Notes: generated from the letters alone by a model not told the origin. Shown: positions 52,909 through 64,000, numbered from the stretch's first letter. The stretch: DNA of 64,000 nt from Trematomus loennbergii (GCA_012861695.1 JAAOOA010000026.1:13821432-13885431), one strand, 5' to 3'. A program made the numbers and translations.

Positions 52909-54603
52909 TTATTTGCGTGCCATCCTTTGCCTTTTGAAAGCTTTGTGTTTGCTTTTCTTCACTACTTTGGGCTCAGGCGCTTCCGTTTGAATGAGAACAG
53001 GCGTCTCATCAGCCGGTGTCAGGAAGACGTCAGCTGTAACATCTATAGTCACGTCCTCCTTTGTTCCAGCTCGCTTCAGTTTCTGCAACTCCTTCACCAT
53101 CTGCTTCTCACGCACTCTGGCTGCCGCGGCTAGTCGGATCTGTCTCCGGTGCTGGAGGTGGTGGAAGGTGACAAAAAGTCAGACATTTTTTTTCTAAAGT
53201 TATATACACATCACATGCTTATAATCTAAACTAGCATACAGTGGATCCTCACCATGTTAGGCGATGTGAAGTTGGGGTTTTCAAAGAGCGTAGGTCCTCC
53301 AAAGCTCCCCTGGAAGACCTTGATGAGGTTGAGAACAAAGCGAGGGCCGATCTCCACAAGAGCGGCGTCCTCCTCCATGATCTGAAAGTGGCACAGAAAG
53401 ATTATTGCAAAGTTACAACATTTCAAATGAAGTCTCAACACTGAACCCAACTAAAAAAAGATGATTAAAGCCTTGTGAGGAATAGTGAAACATTACCTGG
53501 TAGTTTCTGAACCATATCCTGTCGTCATTAATGGTGAATGTAAAGACGTGGTCCACAAAGGGCTGACTCTTAGGGTGGTACCGTGGGGTGGAAAAGGTCT
53601 AAAACAAATAAAAGGTATTTTAATAAAAAAATGCAGATATACCAACTTCTTAGTGATCTAACAAATGAAAGCTTGCTTATTGTTGGATTAAATAACTACA
53701 CCCTCTATACAATCAATGACAACAGCAAAGTCATATTACATAAACTGTCTATATCAATTTAGATAACACAAAATAAACGTAATGTTTAATTGTTGTACAT
53801 TACAGTAAACAACAGTGTTAGGCTCTCTCACATTTGCACAATGCCATCCTCTGGCTACAGTTGAACAAAAGGTATTTGATAGATTATTACCAATTGTATA
53901 TTAATGGCTCATCTTGTACACATACCTGGGTGAAGAGCTCCTTCAGTACAGCAAAGTGAGGCTCCGAGTCAAATTTCTGTGGAGAAAACAAACAACATCC
54001 ATCAAGATGCAAGGCTTTTATTGTCTTTGTACATAGCTACAGTGAAGTTATGTCAATTAAAATCTTAGGTCACAGGCTCCTCCAACAGTCCAACACAATA
54101 AAACTGATAAAATAGTGCAAGTAAATACAAATAAAATAGAATAGAAATAGTGCAAGAAGCATGCATTAATGCGTACTTCAGCCAGTTTGTACCATAAACT
54201 GCAAAACCCAAGATCCCTCATTACTAAGATCGCTGATGTGAAATGATGTACTAATAGTGTAAAGCAGGGCTTCTCAAACTCAAGACCAAGGTCCGGATCC
54301 GGTCCGAACTGCAAATCAATCCGGACCGAACCCTGTGTCCCATTATAAAATAAAAAAATCAGATTCTGATGTAAATGAATGTATATTTGCTTGTGTCTGA
54401 CGCGTTGTGAGAATGAACGTGCATATATATTTACTTGTGTGCGCAAGCGTGACACGCATTGCAGACCGCAAGTTAAACGCAAGTTTACCTTGACTTTCTA
54501 ATGCTTCGAATGCCTTTTTTGCCGAGGTTCAAGGCATTGGCTACAGACAAACAGTGCCATTTCTCCCACTAGTTCAAGCCATCATACTGTATGTATGTAT
54601 TGA

Positions 54604-54655
<52 letters not shown>

Positions 54656-56588
54656 AGGGGCGCCGTTTGCCGACAGGCAAGGCAGGCTAGTGCTTGGACC
54701 AGAAGGGGGCCCCCAAAGAAGGTAGATTTATGAAGGTCCACAGCAACGACAACATGAAACCCTTTAATTTACTGCAACGACATGTCGGGAAACCCCCTCA
54801 AGGGGGCCCCATGCATAGTGCGCTGAAACTGCTTCTTAATTTCAGTTTCAGCACTTTACTGGCATTGATCCGGACCAGTGACCTTGTATAAAATTCACAA
54901 GTGGACCTTTAACAAAAAAGTTTGAGTACCCCTGGTGTAAAGAGTGTGGAGGTTTTTATTTTTCATAATGCATCAGAATCAAATTAGAAATGAGTGGGTT
55001 TATAGTACAAATAATGTTTCATTGTGAATAGATGAAAGGACAGGTATTTGTTGCACACCACTGAAGAGATATTAAATAATGATGAATGAAAGATGAATGA
55101 TAAGATATTTAAATAACTGAAGACATGTCTCTCTCTGCCCAGTGCTACTTACAGGATCGAAGGACAGCAGCGGCCTGGATCCTTTGAGGCAGTTTCCTGT
55201 CATCTTGAGTTCAGCCAGTGTGTGAACTGAGGAGGAAACAATCATATACAATAAGTAGTTGTCCAATATGGGGTTTTTCAATGGCTGATGATTGATATTT
55301 AGATAGCAGGGCGGCCCATGGTCCATACATCCGAGTTCATTTTTGTATTGCATCCAATGAAATACAAATGAGACACACGTTTTTTTGCTATATGAACATT
55401 ATTTAACAACACATTGTCTGCATCGTCTCACTTGCTTAAGTAGCTCTGCATTCTGTCCGTAGTGCATTTGTTGCAAACCGAAACAAATATACATAAACTA
55501 CATAAAAAAGTTACTCACTGTTTTGAACCAGAAACTTCGCAGAAGGTCCATGAGGGCTGTTTGCAATCCTGTAAGGTAAGAATATACATGAATTTGCTTT
55601 AAATATGTTCTACACCACTCACTACAAAATCCTAATCTCAGAATGTAACATAGATCAAATACTCACCACATGTAGAGGTCCTGCTTCTTCTTGGCCTCAA
55701 AGAAGATGCATTTGTTGCAGTTTTTGATCTCACACACCTGGGGAAATGCAGATGTTCAGTTATGCTGTAATGCATGTGATAAGCATGGTGTTCAAACTTT
55801 GAGTAGCACACTCACCTCATTAACAACAAACAGCTTGTCCTTTCTGTCCATCTTTGTATCTGACAAACACAAAGAAATACCTCATTAATATGGCAGCGTA
55901 ATTGACAACATATTATCTCAACATGGGTGATAAAGTGGAGACAGCACTTGTTGGTTGGGAGGAATGATTCTTTATATGACAAAAGGCACTAACCTGATTT
56001 TGAATGAGGCATCATGGTCCTCAGGTCCTGCATCATGTGTCTTGTTCTGTAGTTGATGCCTCTTGAGGAGAAAATGAGAACCCTTTCCTTGTTTTTCCAT
56101 TTGCCCTGTTCAAGAGAAGTTCATTTAGAATATAAAACAAATAAAAACCGGGTATAATTGTAGAGTTTCAGACATTTCCCCGTTGATTCAGATGGACTTT
56201 TAATCTTAAATAACAGTCAGGAAATCCAATGTTAGCTTGGCCCTGTTGTGCGAGTGTTGATCATAGATTAAAGTTTTAACAACAATAACTTTATTAAAAA
56301 CAATGTATATGATACAGCTACAGGTTGTAAGTGGTTAAGTATAATAATTACAAGAAATAACTTAAATAAAACAAACCCCGTGTAATAACTTAGCTTAGCT
56401 ACCATCGTCTGTGGCTAATAACAACCACAACCACATACCTGTGAAACCGGTGCTGGAACTGTAATTTCATGTGTCTTCTCCTGTTCATTTTCTTTCGGTG
56501 CTTCACTTGTATCTGCTACAAATTTTGCTTTCTTTGCTTTTTTATTTCCAGGAGCCTGTCCTCCACGTTTTCTCTTGAACGCCGACAT
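52909..56588 (-). CDS. brix1: Ribosome biogenesis protein BRX1 homolog
   Basis: BRIX1 is a nucleolar Brix-domain protein needed for 60S subunit assembly. Exons in transcript order: 56439-56588, 55994-56105, 55816-55859, 55667-55737, 55519-55568, 55153-55226, 53926-53976, 53497-53598, 53253-53381, 52909-53151. They total 1026 bp, giving 341 residues (human 353), with no frame break. The N-terminus is lysine-rich (MSAFKRKRGGQAPGNKKAKK), probably nucleolar targeting. The Brix domain runs from about residue 55 (KERVLIFSSRGINYRTRH) to about 260 (FVLNLIKVFQGSFGGPTL). A basic tail ends RQRMARK. An in-frame ATG 37 codons upstream exists, but the chosen start fits the family. The intron 53977-55152 holds transposons. 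Confidence 0.97.
54001..54115 (-). repeat. Retrotransposon 3'-tail family, copy 3
   Basis: Minus-strand copy with GGAGGAGCCTGTGACCTAAG and the end GACAATAAAAGCCTTGCATC. It is the longest of the three copies and lies 25 bp downstream (in brix1 sense) of no exon but 24 bp before the brix1 exon at 53926-53976. It carries a sense AATAAA. Confidence 0.75.
54265..54934. mobile_element. hAT element remnant with nested repeats, 670 bp
   Basis: Starts CAGGGCTTCTCAAACTC and ends TTTGAGTACCCCTG, imperfect inverted ends of hAT/Charlie type. A perfect 8-bp duplication GTGTAAAG flanks it at 54257-54264 and 54935-54942. Inside are a TG microsatellite (54605-54652) and a second repeat with GGGGCGCCG and GGGGGCCCCC motifs (about 54655-54830), probably a later insertion. 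It sits in a brix1 intron. No intact transposase. Confidence 0.85.
54605..54652. repeat. (TG)n microsatellite
   Basis: About 24 TG units inside the hAT remnant. Confidence 0.95.
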
Positions 56589-57590
56589 GTTTTTTACGCC
56601 GACACAGATCTCGCGCAGAATCGGACTCAACAACACACGTGCGGACAGAGCAGAGGAAGCGCCCCCTGTGGCGAGGAGGTGGTACTGCATATAGAGCACA
56701 CTATAAAAAACACAGCCAAACTAAAATTGTACCTTATTAAAAGCAAAGTGGTCTACACATTTGCATCGCATACACAGAGACATAAAAGTGTTGTTGAGTA
56801 GTCTTGCACTTTCTGTGAACTCAAAGAAACAATCAAAACCAAACATGCTTCTGATGCTGAGAGAAATATATATAGTATTTGTTTTACAGTTATTATGAAA
56901 TTAAACAAATGATTTACAAGAAATCATTTGATAAACTTTTTTGCATTTAATATTTCTTACCAAAAGGTTCTACCAATAATGTATGGTTTTATGATAGGGA
57001 AATAAGTACAACATTATAAGCATACACAGTAAGCTCCTGAAGAAGGTTTTTTCAGAAATGTTTGACTAACTGGAATGAAAAAGTGATTAAATTATCTTAT
57101 TTTATAATTATTTTAAATGTAACATGCATTTCATGTATTATATTGTCCTTAGGGCCACTGTCAGGATTTGAAGGACAGAACAGGCAGCTAGACAGTTATA
57201 ATCCATCCATGGGCTAATTGAAACGCTAGAGGGCAGCACTAGTCGATGACAGCTTCTTATCTGCCGAAATTATAGTGAAGAAGAGCAACTCTCGCGAGAT
57301 TTAGCGGCACCACTCATTACAGATATTCATTGATTATGGTTTCAACAACGGTCTTAAAGTATCGGTTCTATCAAAAATAATATATTTATATAATTGTAAT
57401 ATGTTACGCTAAATATTACTATACTCTGGCTATCATCCGAGAAGTAAGGATTGTTTAACAGATCAATTAAAACTGCTCTTATGTTAGCATGCTGCAGTTA
57501 GCATAGGTAGATGCTAAAGTTAGCTTCGTTTGTTAACGGACATCTAATCACTTCTTCTAAAGTGAGGTTTGTCTTAACCATTAGCTTACA
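56589..57590. promoter_or_regulatory. Divergent brix1 / dnajc21 promoter interval
   Basis: One kilobase separates the two start codons, which face away from each other. The brix1 side has ATCTCGCGCAGA at about 56607-56618. The dnajc21 side has a perfect palindromic TCTCGCGAGA at 57290-57299. Both genes act in 60S subunit maturation, so shared control is plausible. The middle (56700-57170) is A/T-rich with no recognised feature. Confidence 0.65.
57290..57299. promoter_or_regulatory. TCTCGCGAGA promoter element
   Basis: Perfect 10-bp palindrome of the TCTCGCGAGA class found in TATA-less vertebrate housekeeping and ribosome-biogenesis promoters, located about 290 bp upstream of the dnajc21 ATG. 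Confidence 0.75.
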
Positions 57591-60500
57591 ATGAAGTGTC
57601 ACTATGAAATATTGTGCGTGAAACGAGACGCAGGAGACGATGAATTGAAGAAAGCATATCGTAAATTAGCATTAAAATGGCATCCAGGTAAGTACAACAT
57701 CTCATGGACCTACTAAATAGCATTATAATCACTATCTGATGTAAAAGCATCTGTATTACAGTGGAATAATAATGTTGACGTATTGGTCATTTATCCTAAA
57801 TGAATAGTGGTTCACTCTTAGGTTTGCTAAGAGTTTATGTGCCATTTTAGAGTGACATGTTACACTACATTATGATGGTGAATTATATGGCTATTATTCT
57901 CTCAAACCTTCCTATATATAACAACAGTGTTTTGCTTCCATATGACATTAGATAAAAACTTGGACAATCCTGATGAGGCGGCGGAGTATTTTAAGCTGAT
58001 TCAGGCAGCTTATGATGTCCTAAGTGATCCACAGGAGAGAGCTTGGTTTGTACACTCATTTCAACATTTGCAATTATCATTATGACATTTGCTGGGCTTG
58101 GATGTTAAGAGTCATATCTTTCTCTAAAGAAAATGTGTATGTACAAACTGTGTTGGTTAAAAAAGCCTTAGGTTGATACGTCGGTTTTCCTCTGTGTTGC
58201 AGGTATGACAATCACAGAGAGGCTCTTCTGAAAGGAGGAATCACTGGAGATTATGCAGATGACAGCATTGACCTCCTGCAGTATTTCACAGTCACCTGCT
58301 ACTCTGGCTTCGGAGATGACGAGAAGGTTAGTTCATGTTGTTTCCAAACTCACAAACGTCACATCAAACCTTCAACCAGGTCATTTCTGTTATCATCTTC
58401 AGGCAAGGAAAATGTCAAATAAAACAAGATCGATCAATCACTAATCAATCTGTCTTTCCCTTAGAGTTTTTACACAGTCTACAGAAACCTCTTTGACTCC
58501 ATTGTTAAGGAGGAGATGGAGCACAGCAAGGTGGAAGATGATGATGATGAAGTGGATTTTCCTACTTTTGGAGACTCTGAGAGTGACTATGATACTGTAA
58601 GCAAAAAACACACTTTTGTCTAAAAACGTGTTCCTCTGTTGGATTTGTAGATGTTCTTTATACAATTAAATTACTAAAATAGTTTTCCATGATACTTTCT
58701 CTAAATAAAACAAAACTAAAGACCTACTTTTACGCAGCTTGTGTGTTTAATCTGTCTCTATTTCCATATTACAGGTAGTGCACGTGTTTTACGGCTACTG
58801 GCAGAGCTTCTGCACTCGTAAAAACTTTGCCTGGAAGGAGGAGTATGATACGAGGCACGCATCCAACCGCTGGGAGAAAAGAGCTATGGAGAAGGATAAC
58901 AAGAAGACCAGAGAGAAGTCTCGGAAAGAGCGCAACGAGCTTGTGCGACAACTCGTGGCTTTTGTCCGCAAGCGTGACCGGCGTGTGCTGGCCCACAGGA
59001 AGCTGGTGGAGGAGCAGAACGCTGAGAAGGTCAAGAAGGCGGAGGAGATGAGGAGGAAGCAGAAGCTTAGCCATGCCAAGTAAGTGGTGGATGCATAGTG
59101 ACTTAATTGTGACATTTATTTTCTCTCTTTATTCATCATACTCATTATACTTTGTTTTATATCCATACCAGAATGGCAGAGGACTACAAGGAGCAGAGCT
59201 GGGCGGCCATGTCTGAACTTGAGAAGGAGCTGCAGCAGATGGAGGCTCAGTATGGAAAGGAGTTTGGAGATGGATCAGAAAGTGAGGATGAAGAGTTGGA
59301 AATAGACCCAAGGGAGAAGAACGGTGATGAGGGAGACGGTCAGTGAGACTCAATACTTTCAGCACTTACATGTTATAACTCAAATGCAGCGTCTTATACT
59401 ACGTCGGGCTAGCCAATGGTGTCAGCTTCTTGCAGAGATTCTTTTTAGTTTGAGTTTGTGTGTGGTGCCTTTTATTTAAATGTTAAAATATTAATTTACA
59501 GATGTAGAACAGCCTAATGGAGACGAGATGACGATGGATGATTATTATGAAAGTCTCTACTGCCCAGCCTGTGACAAATCCTTCAAATCAGATAAAGCGT
59601 GAGTAACCCCCCCCCCCCCACCCACTCATTCCACCTACAGGATATCCTCTGCACCTACATGCTACTTCACCATGCTTTTTTAATGTTTATTAAACGGAAG
59701 AATCGTGTCATGGGAATATACTAATAGTTTTGGTTCTTACTGATTGACTGTCTTGGAGCCTTTTTTTACATGTTCTTTATTAATGCTGATCACTTCAGAC
59801 TAAGGGTGTAAAGCAGGGGTCGGCAACCTTTTTGATATGAAGTGCCATTCAAAAACAATTATTTTATCAGCGTGCCGACGATCGTGAATTATCAACGGGG
59901 GGGGGGGTTGTAGAGCTCAACGCTTGTGAACTGTCAACAGGAGGGCGGGGGAGCCTCGCTGCGGGGAAGCAGTGTGTGGACCTGTCAGCGCAACTTACAT
60001 GATGCCGAATTTAACAAACAAATTTAAATAATTGGTTTAAACGGCATAATGATAAGGACGATCGTCCGTTCTGTGATTCTCCAGAACACACAGGTGGCCA
60101 GTCCGCCCCTGTGTAGCATGTTATTTCGATGAGAGATGAGCAGATCGCCACTGGGCTTTCAACTAAAGACACAGCCACGCAAAAACTGCGGCATTTGTAC
60201 AGCTCCTTATGGGTACTGCAATTTGTGAAGTGCTTTCCTCTGTGGTGAAACGATCAGCCCTGCACCACGGAGGAAAGCGGCAGAAAGTCGCCTGGAGTTA
60301 AAGAGAGCGGGGCTGCGTTGCGTGCATGGCTTCCTTCTGCAGGTAACAGGGAGACGCGCCGTCACAGAGCAAAAGGTTAGATATCTAGAAGAATTATTCC
60401 CTAACATATATTATATATATATATATATATCTGTAAAAGGCATTTATTCTCTTTACTCTTGCTTAATCTGCTGTATTATTACCTTTTTACATTTTATTTT

Positions 60501-61894
60501 ATAGTTTGTCTATCTTCTTCTCAACAGCATGAAGAACCATCAAAAATCTAAAAAGCACCGGGAGATGGTGGCATTACTACGGCAACAGCTGGAGGCGGAA
60601 GATGATTCACTTGGTTTGAATGTGAACGGAAAGGATGAAAATAAGCTGGAAGATGAGGAGGAGGAAGAGGAGGAGGAAGACAAGCCAAAGCAAAGGTATG
60701 TAGCCACTTACTCACTTTGCACATGCTTTTCAGGGTGGTAAGAGCATCAGCATTTTATATAATTGATCCAATCTTTATTTCACCTTCACAGGCTGTCCAA
60801 GAAGCAAAAGAGGAAAAAGAAACTGCAGAAAGTAGTACAGGTGAATAATAGATTTCTTTTGTTTAAAGGTTTATCGAACCTTCACAATAAGCTTTCTTTA
60901 TATTAATTGTGTTCTCCTGTATATCAGAGTGCTCCGGAGGAAGAGGAAGAGGAAGAGGAAGAGAAACGGACACTGACAACCTGCGAGGAAGATGCCCCCG
61001 AGAAGTCAGAGAACCCGACAGAGGCGGAGAAACAGGAGGATCCCGCCCCCACAGAGCTGGAGAAAAAAGATGATCCCGCCCCCCCACCGAGTCACAGAAA
61101 CAGGATGATCCCACCCCCACAGAAGTGAAGAGGTCAGCACAGATCTCTATAGTATTCTTAAGGAAACTTGTCAATGTCTGGTTCTTAGGATTTGTAAAAA
61201 AATCATTTTGGCAATAATGGCTGATTATTCATATACATTCTGCTCAAAGGGGACCAAGAAAATAAAACTAACTCTGTGTTTACTGTTGGGTAGGTAGCAT
61301 ACACTTTGTTTGTACTGTAATGTCTCTGTAGTCTTTTCTTAAATGTTTGCTTATTTGTCATCTGAATGTTGCCTAGCTCTGGGAAGACCAAAGGGAAGAA
61401 GGCGGGAGGAAAGGACAAACCGAAGAATGCAAAGTCAACCACAGAAGAAGAAGAAGAAGAAGAAGAAGAAACGTGTCCTGAGGTTTGTTCAGTTGAACAC
61501 AGTATTTATGGCAGATATTTGTAATAATTAGATTTGTTATCATTGTATTTTAATAATGTATCACTCTACATGTAATCTGCCTTAACATGCATCCACACTT
61601 GGCAGTTTAACAGCATCTCTTTTAACTTGACTTTGCTTTTGAGTTACCAAAATCAATCTTATAACATGATTTACTGTAAGAAAATGATCCATACTTGTAA
61701 TATTAAATCTCATGACCCATTTCCCCTTCCAGAAGGAAGTAATCCTCAACTGTGTGATCTGCCACACCGAGTTCCCCACAAGAAACAAGTTGTTCGACCA
61801 TCTGAAGACCAGCGGTCACGCCATCGCCATCTCCTCAAACGCCCCTCAAAGCTCAACGACCAAGAGCAAAAAAGACAAGAAGAAGAACAGATAA
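57591..61894 (+). CDS. dnajc21: DnaJ homolog subfamily C member 21
   Basis: DNAJC21 (yeast Jjj1) is a J-protein co-chaperone for cytosolic Hsp70 in late 60S maturation and export-factor recycling; human loss causes a bone-marrow failure syndrome. Exons: 57591-57687, 57952-58045, 58203-58326, 58465-58596, 58775-59079, 59172-59338, 59502-59598, 60528-60695, 60792-60840, 60928-61132, 61377-61482, 61733-61894. J domain at residues 1-70 with HPD at 31-33; a long charged middle with GDSESDYD and [10 protein letters not shown]; a C2H2 finger at about 327-349 (C-x2-C-x12-H-x5-H); acidic and lysine-rich tracts; a second C2H2 finger near the C-terminus ([19 protein letters not shown]). The total is 1706 bp, one short of 569 codons, because of a missing base in exon 10. 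GT-AG borders throughout. Confidence 0.96.
59814..60380. mobile_element. hAT-derived insertion in a dnajc21 intron
   Basis: The left end CAGGGGTCGGCAACCTTTTT is a classic hAT terminal sequence, followed by sequence ending near a second hAT-type end (CAGTCCGCCCCTG, 60095-60107). No matching terminal repeat or duplication closes the element, so it is a composite or rearranged remnant and its right border is approximate. The octamer before the left end is GTGTAAAG. Confidence 0.6.
60928..61132 (+). CDS. dnajc21: dnajc21 exon 10 with frame break in a C7 tract
   Basis: Starts in phase 0 ([12 protein letters not shown]) and must end with two bases of a split codon (AG) to join exon 11 ([12 protein letters not shown]). 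Its length of 205 bp is one base short. Within the exon a 33-bp unit encoding a DPAPTE motif is repeated three times (61030-61128). In the second copy the C run is 7 long (61079-61085) where the first copy has 5, and the frame is lost there. After the run the third copy is readable only in another frame. Read literally, the protein ends about 18 codons later and loses the C-terminal zinc finger. Confidence 0.9.
61030..61128 (+). repeat. In-exon 33-bp tandem repeat (DPAPTE units)
   Basis: Three imperfect copies of a unit containing GATCCCGCCCCCACAGAG, encoding an 11-residue acidic, proline-containing motif. The copies differ by a few substitutions plus the C-run length. This disordered linker lies between the acidic tract and the C-terminal finger region. 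Confidence 0.85.
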
Positions 61895-62685
61895 CACTTC
61901 ATCTGGACGGATGAACCTGAAAGAGGTTGACTAGGCAAAAAATGATGTCCAATGTCTTTTCCTCACCACTTTTCCTTGCCCTCCATGAAAAACGTCATGA
62001 GAAAGATTTGAAGGGGAAATTATGAAAAGACTTCCATGGTGCTAAGAGAATCAGACTACACTTACACTAGGCTTTTTAATTATACAAGAGCTTTAAATGT
62101 TGCTGCTACAAACAATTGTGGGAATGCATTATCTCCTTTACTTGTTTTCAAGGATTGTAAAGTGTATACAATGCTAAAGGAGATAAAAAAAGAAAGTATT
62201 TTCTAAGCATTTTGGGAATTTGACCCGCTCGTATCATTGCTGCCACTTAGATCTGGATCATTTCCCTCAGTTAGGAACCTTCCTCGGCCAAGAAGACTTT
62301 TCTGCTGCAGCCATGAACTCGGCAGGCATGCTGGAAACCAAAAGTGGACTTTTAATGGGCTGGTTTGCTGAATGAGGGCGGATATGTTTCTTATTAAATT
62401 ACATAAAAACCCTGTTCAGTGAGACAGTTATGTATTTATGAACGACTGAGACTCTGATGAGTCTTTTAGATTGGTATGATTGGTATCCCAGTAACGTATA
62501 AACGACTCTGTTCAGATGAACAATGCCAGAATTATATGTAATAATATCATGAAATCCTCAACTGTTTTGGGAATTCTCTCTTGGTTTGTCATTAAGATCT
62601 CTGTAATGGTATACCAACATCATACAAATAAAATACTGCACATTGCTATGCATACAACAACTATGAAATGTTTTACATGAAAGCC
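61895..62685. other. dnajc21 3' UTR and tail-to-tail boundary with agxt2
   Basis: Follows the dnajc21 stop codon. The first good AATAAA is at 62627-62632 (+), predicting a 3' UTR of about 750 nt. Nothing else recognised. Confidence 0.6.
62627..62632 (+). promoter_or_regulatory. dnajc21: Polyadenylation signal of dnajc21
   Basis: AATAAA about 733 bp after the stop codon, in the context CAAATAAAATACTG. Confidence 0.65.
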
Positions 62686-62691
62686 TTTATT
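62686..62691 (-). promoter_or_regulatory. agxt2: Polyadenylation signal of agxt2
   Basis: AATAAA on the minus strand, about 605 bp after the agxt2 stop at 63296. It would end agxt2 transcripts a few tens of bases from the dnajc21 end. Confidence 0.55.
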
Positions 62692-63295
62692 AACCATGGA
62701 TGTACCAAACATGCACTTGTAACTTTTCATATGCCTTTTTTAATAGTGATAGATAAAACATGGCAAAAAAAAGCACATTCAAAGGTGTAACTTTAAGGAG
62801 GATCTATTGGCAGATATGGTTTGTATTCACATTTTGTTTCCGTTAGTGTCATGTTTTCATTAACTAAGAATGAGCCCTTTATAGATACAAATGAGAGGGT
62901 CACTAGATGCTGCCAAACCCTACACACCGTTAAGTAAATCATTAAAGCACAAATTGTTTCTACATCAAATATGAAATAGTTATTGCATTCTGAGAGTGGA
63001 TTCAACAGATAAACAGCAAAACTAATTAAGATCAACATACATATAAAGAGTAGTGCTGTTTGCTCAGTGTTTTGAACAATTATGAGCCCTCGCAGTAAAA
63101 CATTTTCTTAAGATAACATGCATATCATAGTTGACTGTTAGAATTCCCTTTTAAAAAGTCTTCCACATCAGGACACAACAGCCGATTATTAACAATTAAA
63201 TGTGTATAATACAAAGACTTACAACAATGCAGTCTACTGCTGAGTGCTAGTGTTTTCCAGGTTTGATCCTTGGCGTTCCCACTCCTCTGAACTGT
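62692..63295 (-). other. agxt2: Probable agxt2 3' UTR
   Basis: A/T-rich sequence after the agxt2 stop codon, without other recognisable content. Confidence 0.55.
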
Positions 63296-63885
63296 TCATT
63301 TTCTGTCCATGTATCGTTGGATGGCCTTTTTAAAAACAGCCAGGAAGAAATTAACATCTTCCTTTGTGATGCACATGGGGGGTTGGATGCGGAAAGTCTT
63401 ACGTGGTAAGAAAACAGAAGAGAAGAAGGAGTTTAGAGAACATGCATAACCAATCAGGAGCTTTATTCTGTGTCACTGCAGGCACATGAGGTAATGATGG
63501 GGATATGCATAGGCTGGTCAAATGGCCGAGTCGTTAACAAGTGTCATCGATTTAAATGATTTTGTTATGTATGTTTGTTAATCTGCCATGATTGCAAATG
63601 ATTCCCCTTTTTGGATTCACTAGATGTGTTGTATACAGTGAATGGACTTTAAAAGACCTCCATGTCCTATGCATAATAATCAGCTTTAGTCTTGAAATCC
63701 TGTTTTGTTTTGTTTTTTGTATTCTAGATACCCTGCAAAAATAACTAGACCAGGGGCAGTCTATACTTTAAGGTGAGTTATGTTACCTGTCCGTAGACTC
63801 CTCCTTTTCCTATCAGGACTCCCATGTCCTTGATGTCCTCAAATATCTCACTCATTGCCTCAGGAGACAGCGGGTCTCTGCTGGC
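63296..63885 (-). CDS. agxt2: Alanine-glyoxylate aminotransferase 2, C-terminal part
   Basis: Only the last two coding exons are present: 63787-63885 and 63296-63397. They encode ASRDPLSPEAMSEIFEDIKD then MGVLIGKGGVYGQ, and TFRIQPPMCITKEDVNFFLA then VFKKAIQRYMDRK plus stop. This matches the C-terminus of AGXT2, a class-III PLP-dependent mitochondrial aminotransferase that uses alanine with glyoxylate and clears beta-aminoisobutyrate and dimethylarginines. The short 'FRI.PPMCITK' block near the end is typical of this family. The catalytic lysine region lies right of the window. Position beside dnajc21 with convergent orientation agrees with human 5p13. Confidence 0.93.
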
Positions 63886-64000
63886 CTGTGGACGACAGAG
63901 AAGAGGTAAATAAAGTGGATGTGGCTACATCTGTTAATCAATATAAAAAAAGTATTCTTCTTGGTCTTTCAATAATTTGAACTGTAATTCAAAGTAGCCT

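Overview
The window is nuclear DNA of a bony fish, most likely a teleost. The evidence is split vertebrate genes with GT-AG introns, very long CA/TG microsatellites, fish-type CR1/L2 LINE copies and several non-autonomous DNA transposons with clear target-site duplications. I found no prokaryotic gene, CRISPR array, rRNA or tRNA.

From about 46.9 kb leftward to the window edge lies dym (dymeclin) on the minus strand. Fifteen coding exons are spread over 40 kb and give about 620 codons. The last roughly 48 codons are not in the window. Its introns hold most of the repeats: two copies of one CR1/L2-like LINE, one of them split by a Harbinger-like MITE with TTA duplications; a TTAA-flanked MITE; hAT MITEs with 8-bp duplications; and a 339-bp CA tract directly beside a 5' splice site.

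From 47.5 to 63.9 kb the window is gene-dense: C18orf32 homolog (-), rad1 (+), brix1 (-), dnajc21 (+) and the 3' end of agxt2 (-). C18orf32 and rad1 are head to head with first exons about 0.2 kb apart or less. rad1 and brix1 converge. brix1 and dnajc21 diverge from a 1-kb interval that carries a perfect TCTCGCGAGA element. dnajc21 and agxt2 converge with predicted polyadenylation signals about 55 bp apart. brix1 and dnajc21 both act in 60S ribosomal subunit maturation, so their shared promoter interval makes functional sense. rad1 belongs to the 9-1-1 DNA-damage clamp, dym to Golgi organisation, C18orf32 to ER and lipid-droplet membranes, and agxt2 to mitochondrial amino-acid metabolism.

Main points for a second look: two exons (dym exon 3 and dnajc21 exon 10) each lack one base in a G/C homopolymer and so break otherwise intact frames. 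dym has a 17-codon uORF ending 6 nt before the start codon. Two MITEs with different target-site signatures share an internal core. The human 18q21 pair (DYM, C18orf32) is joined to the human 5p13 block (RAD1, BRIX1, DNAJC21, AGXT2), with local orientations that differ from human. I found no convincing undescribed multi-gene system; the novelty here is structural and regulatory.
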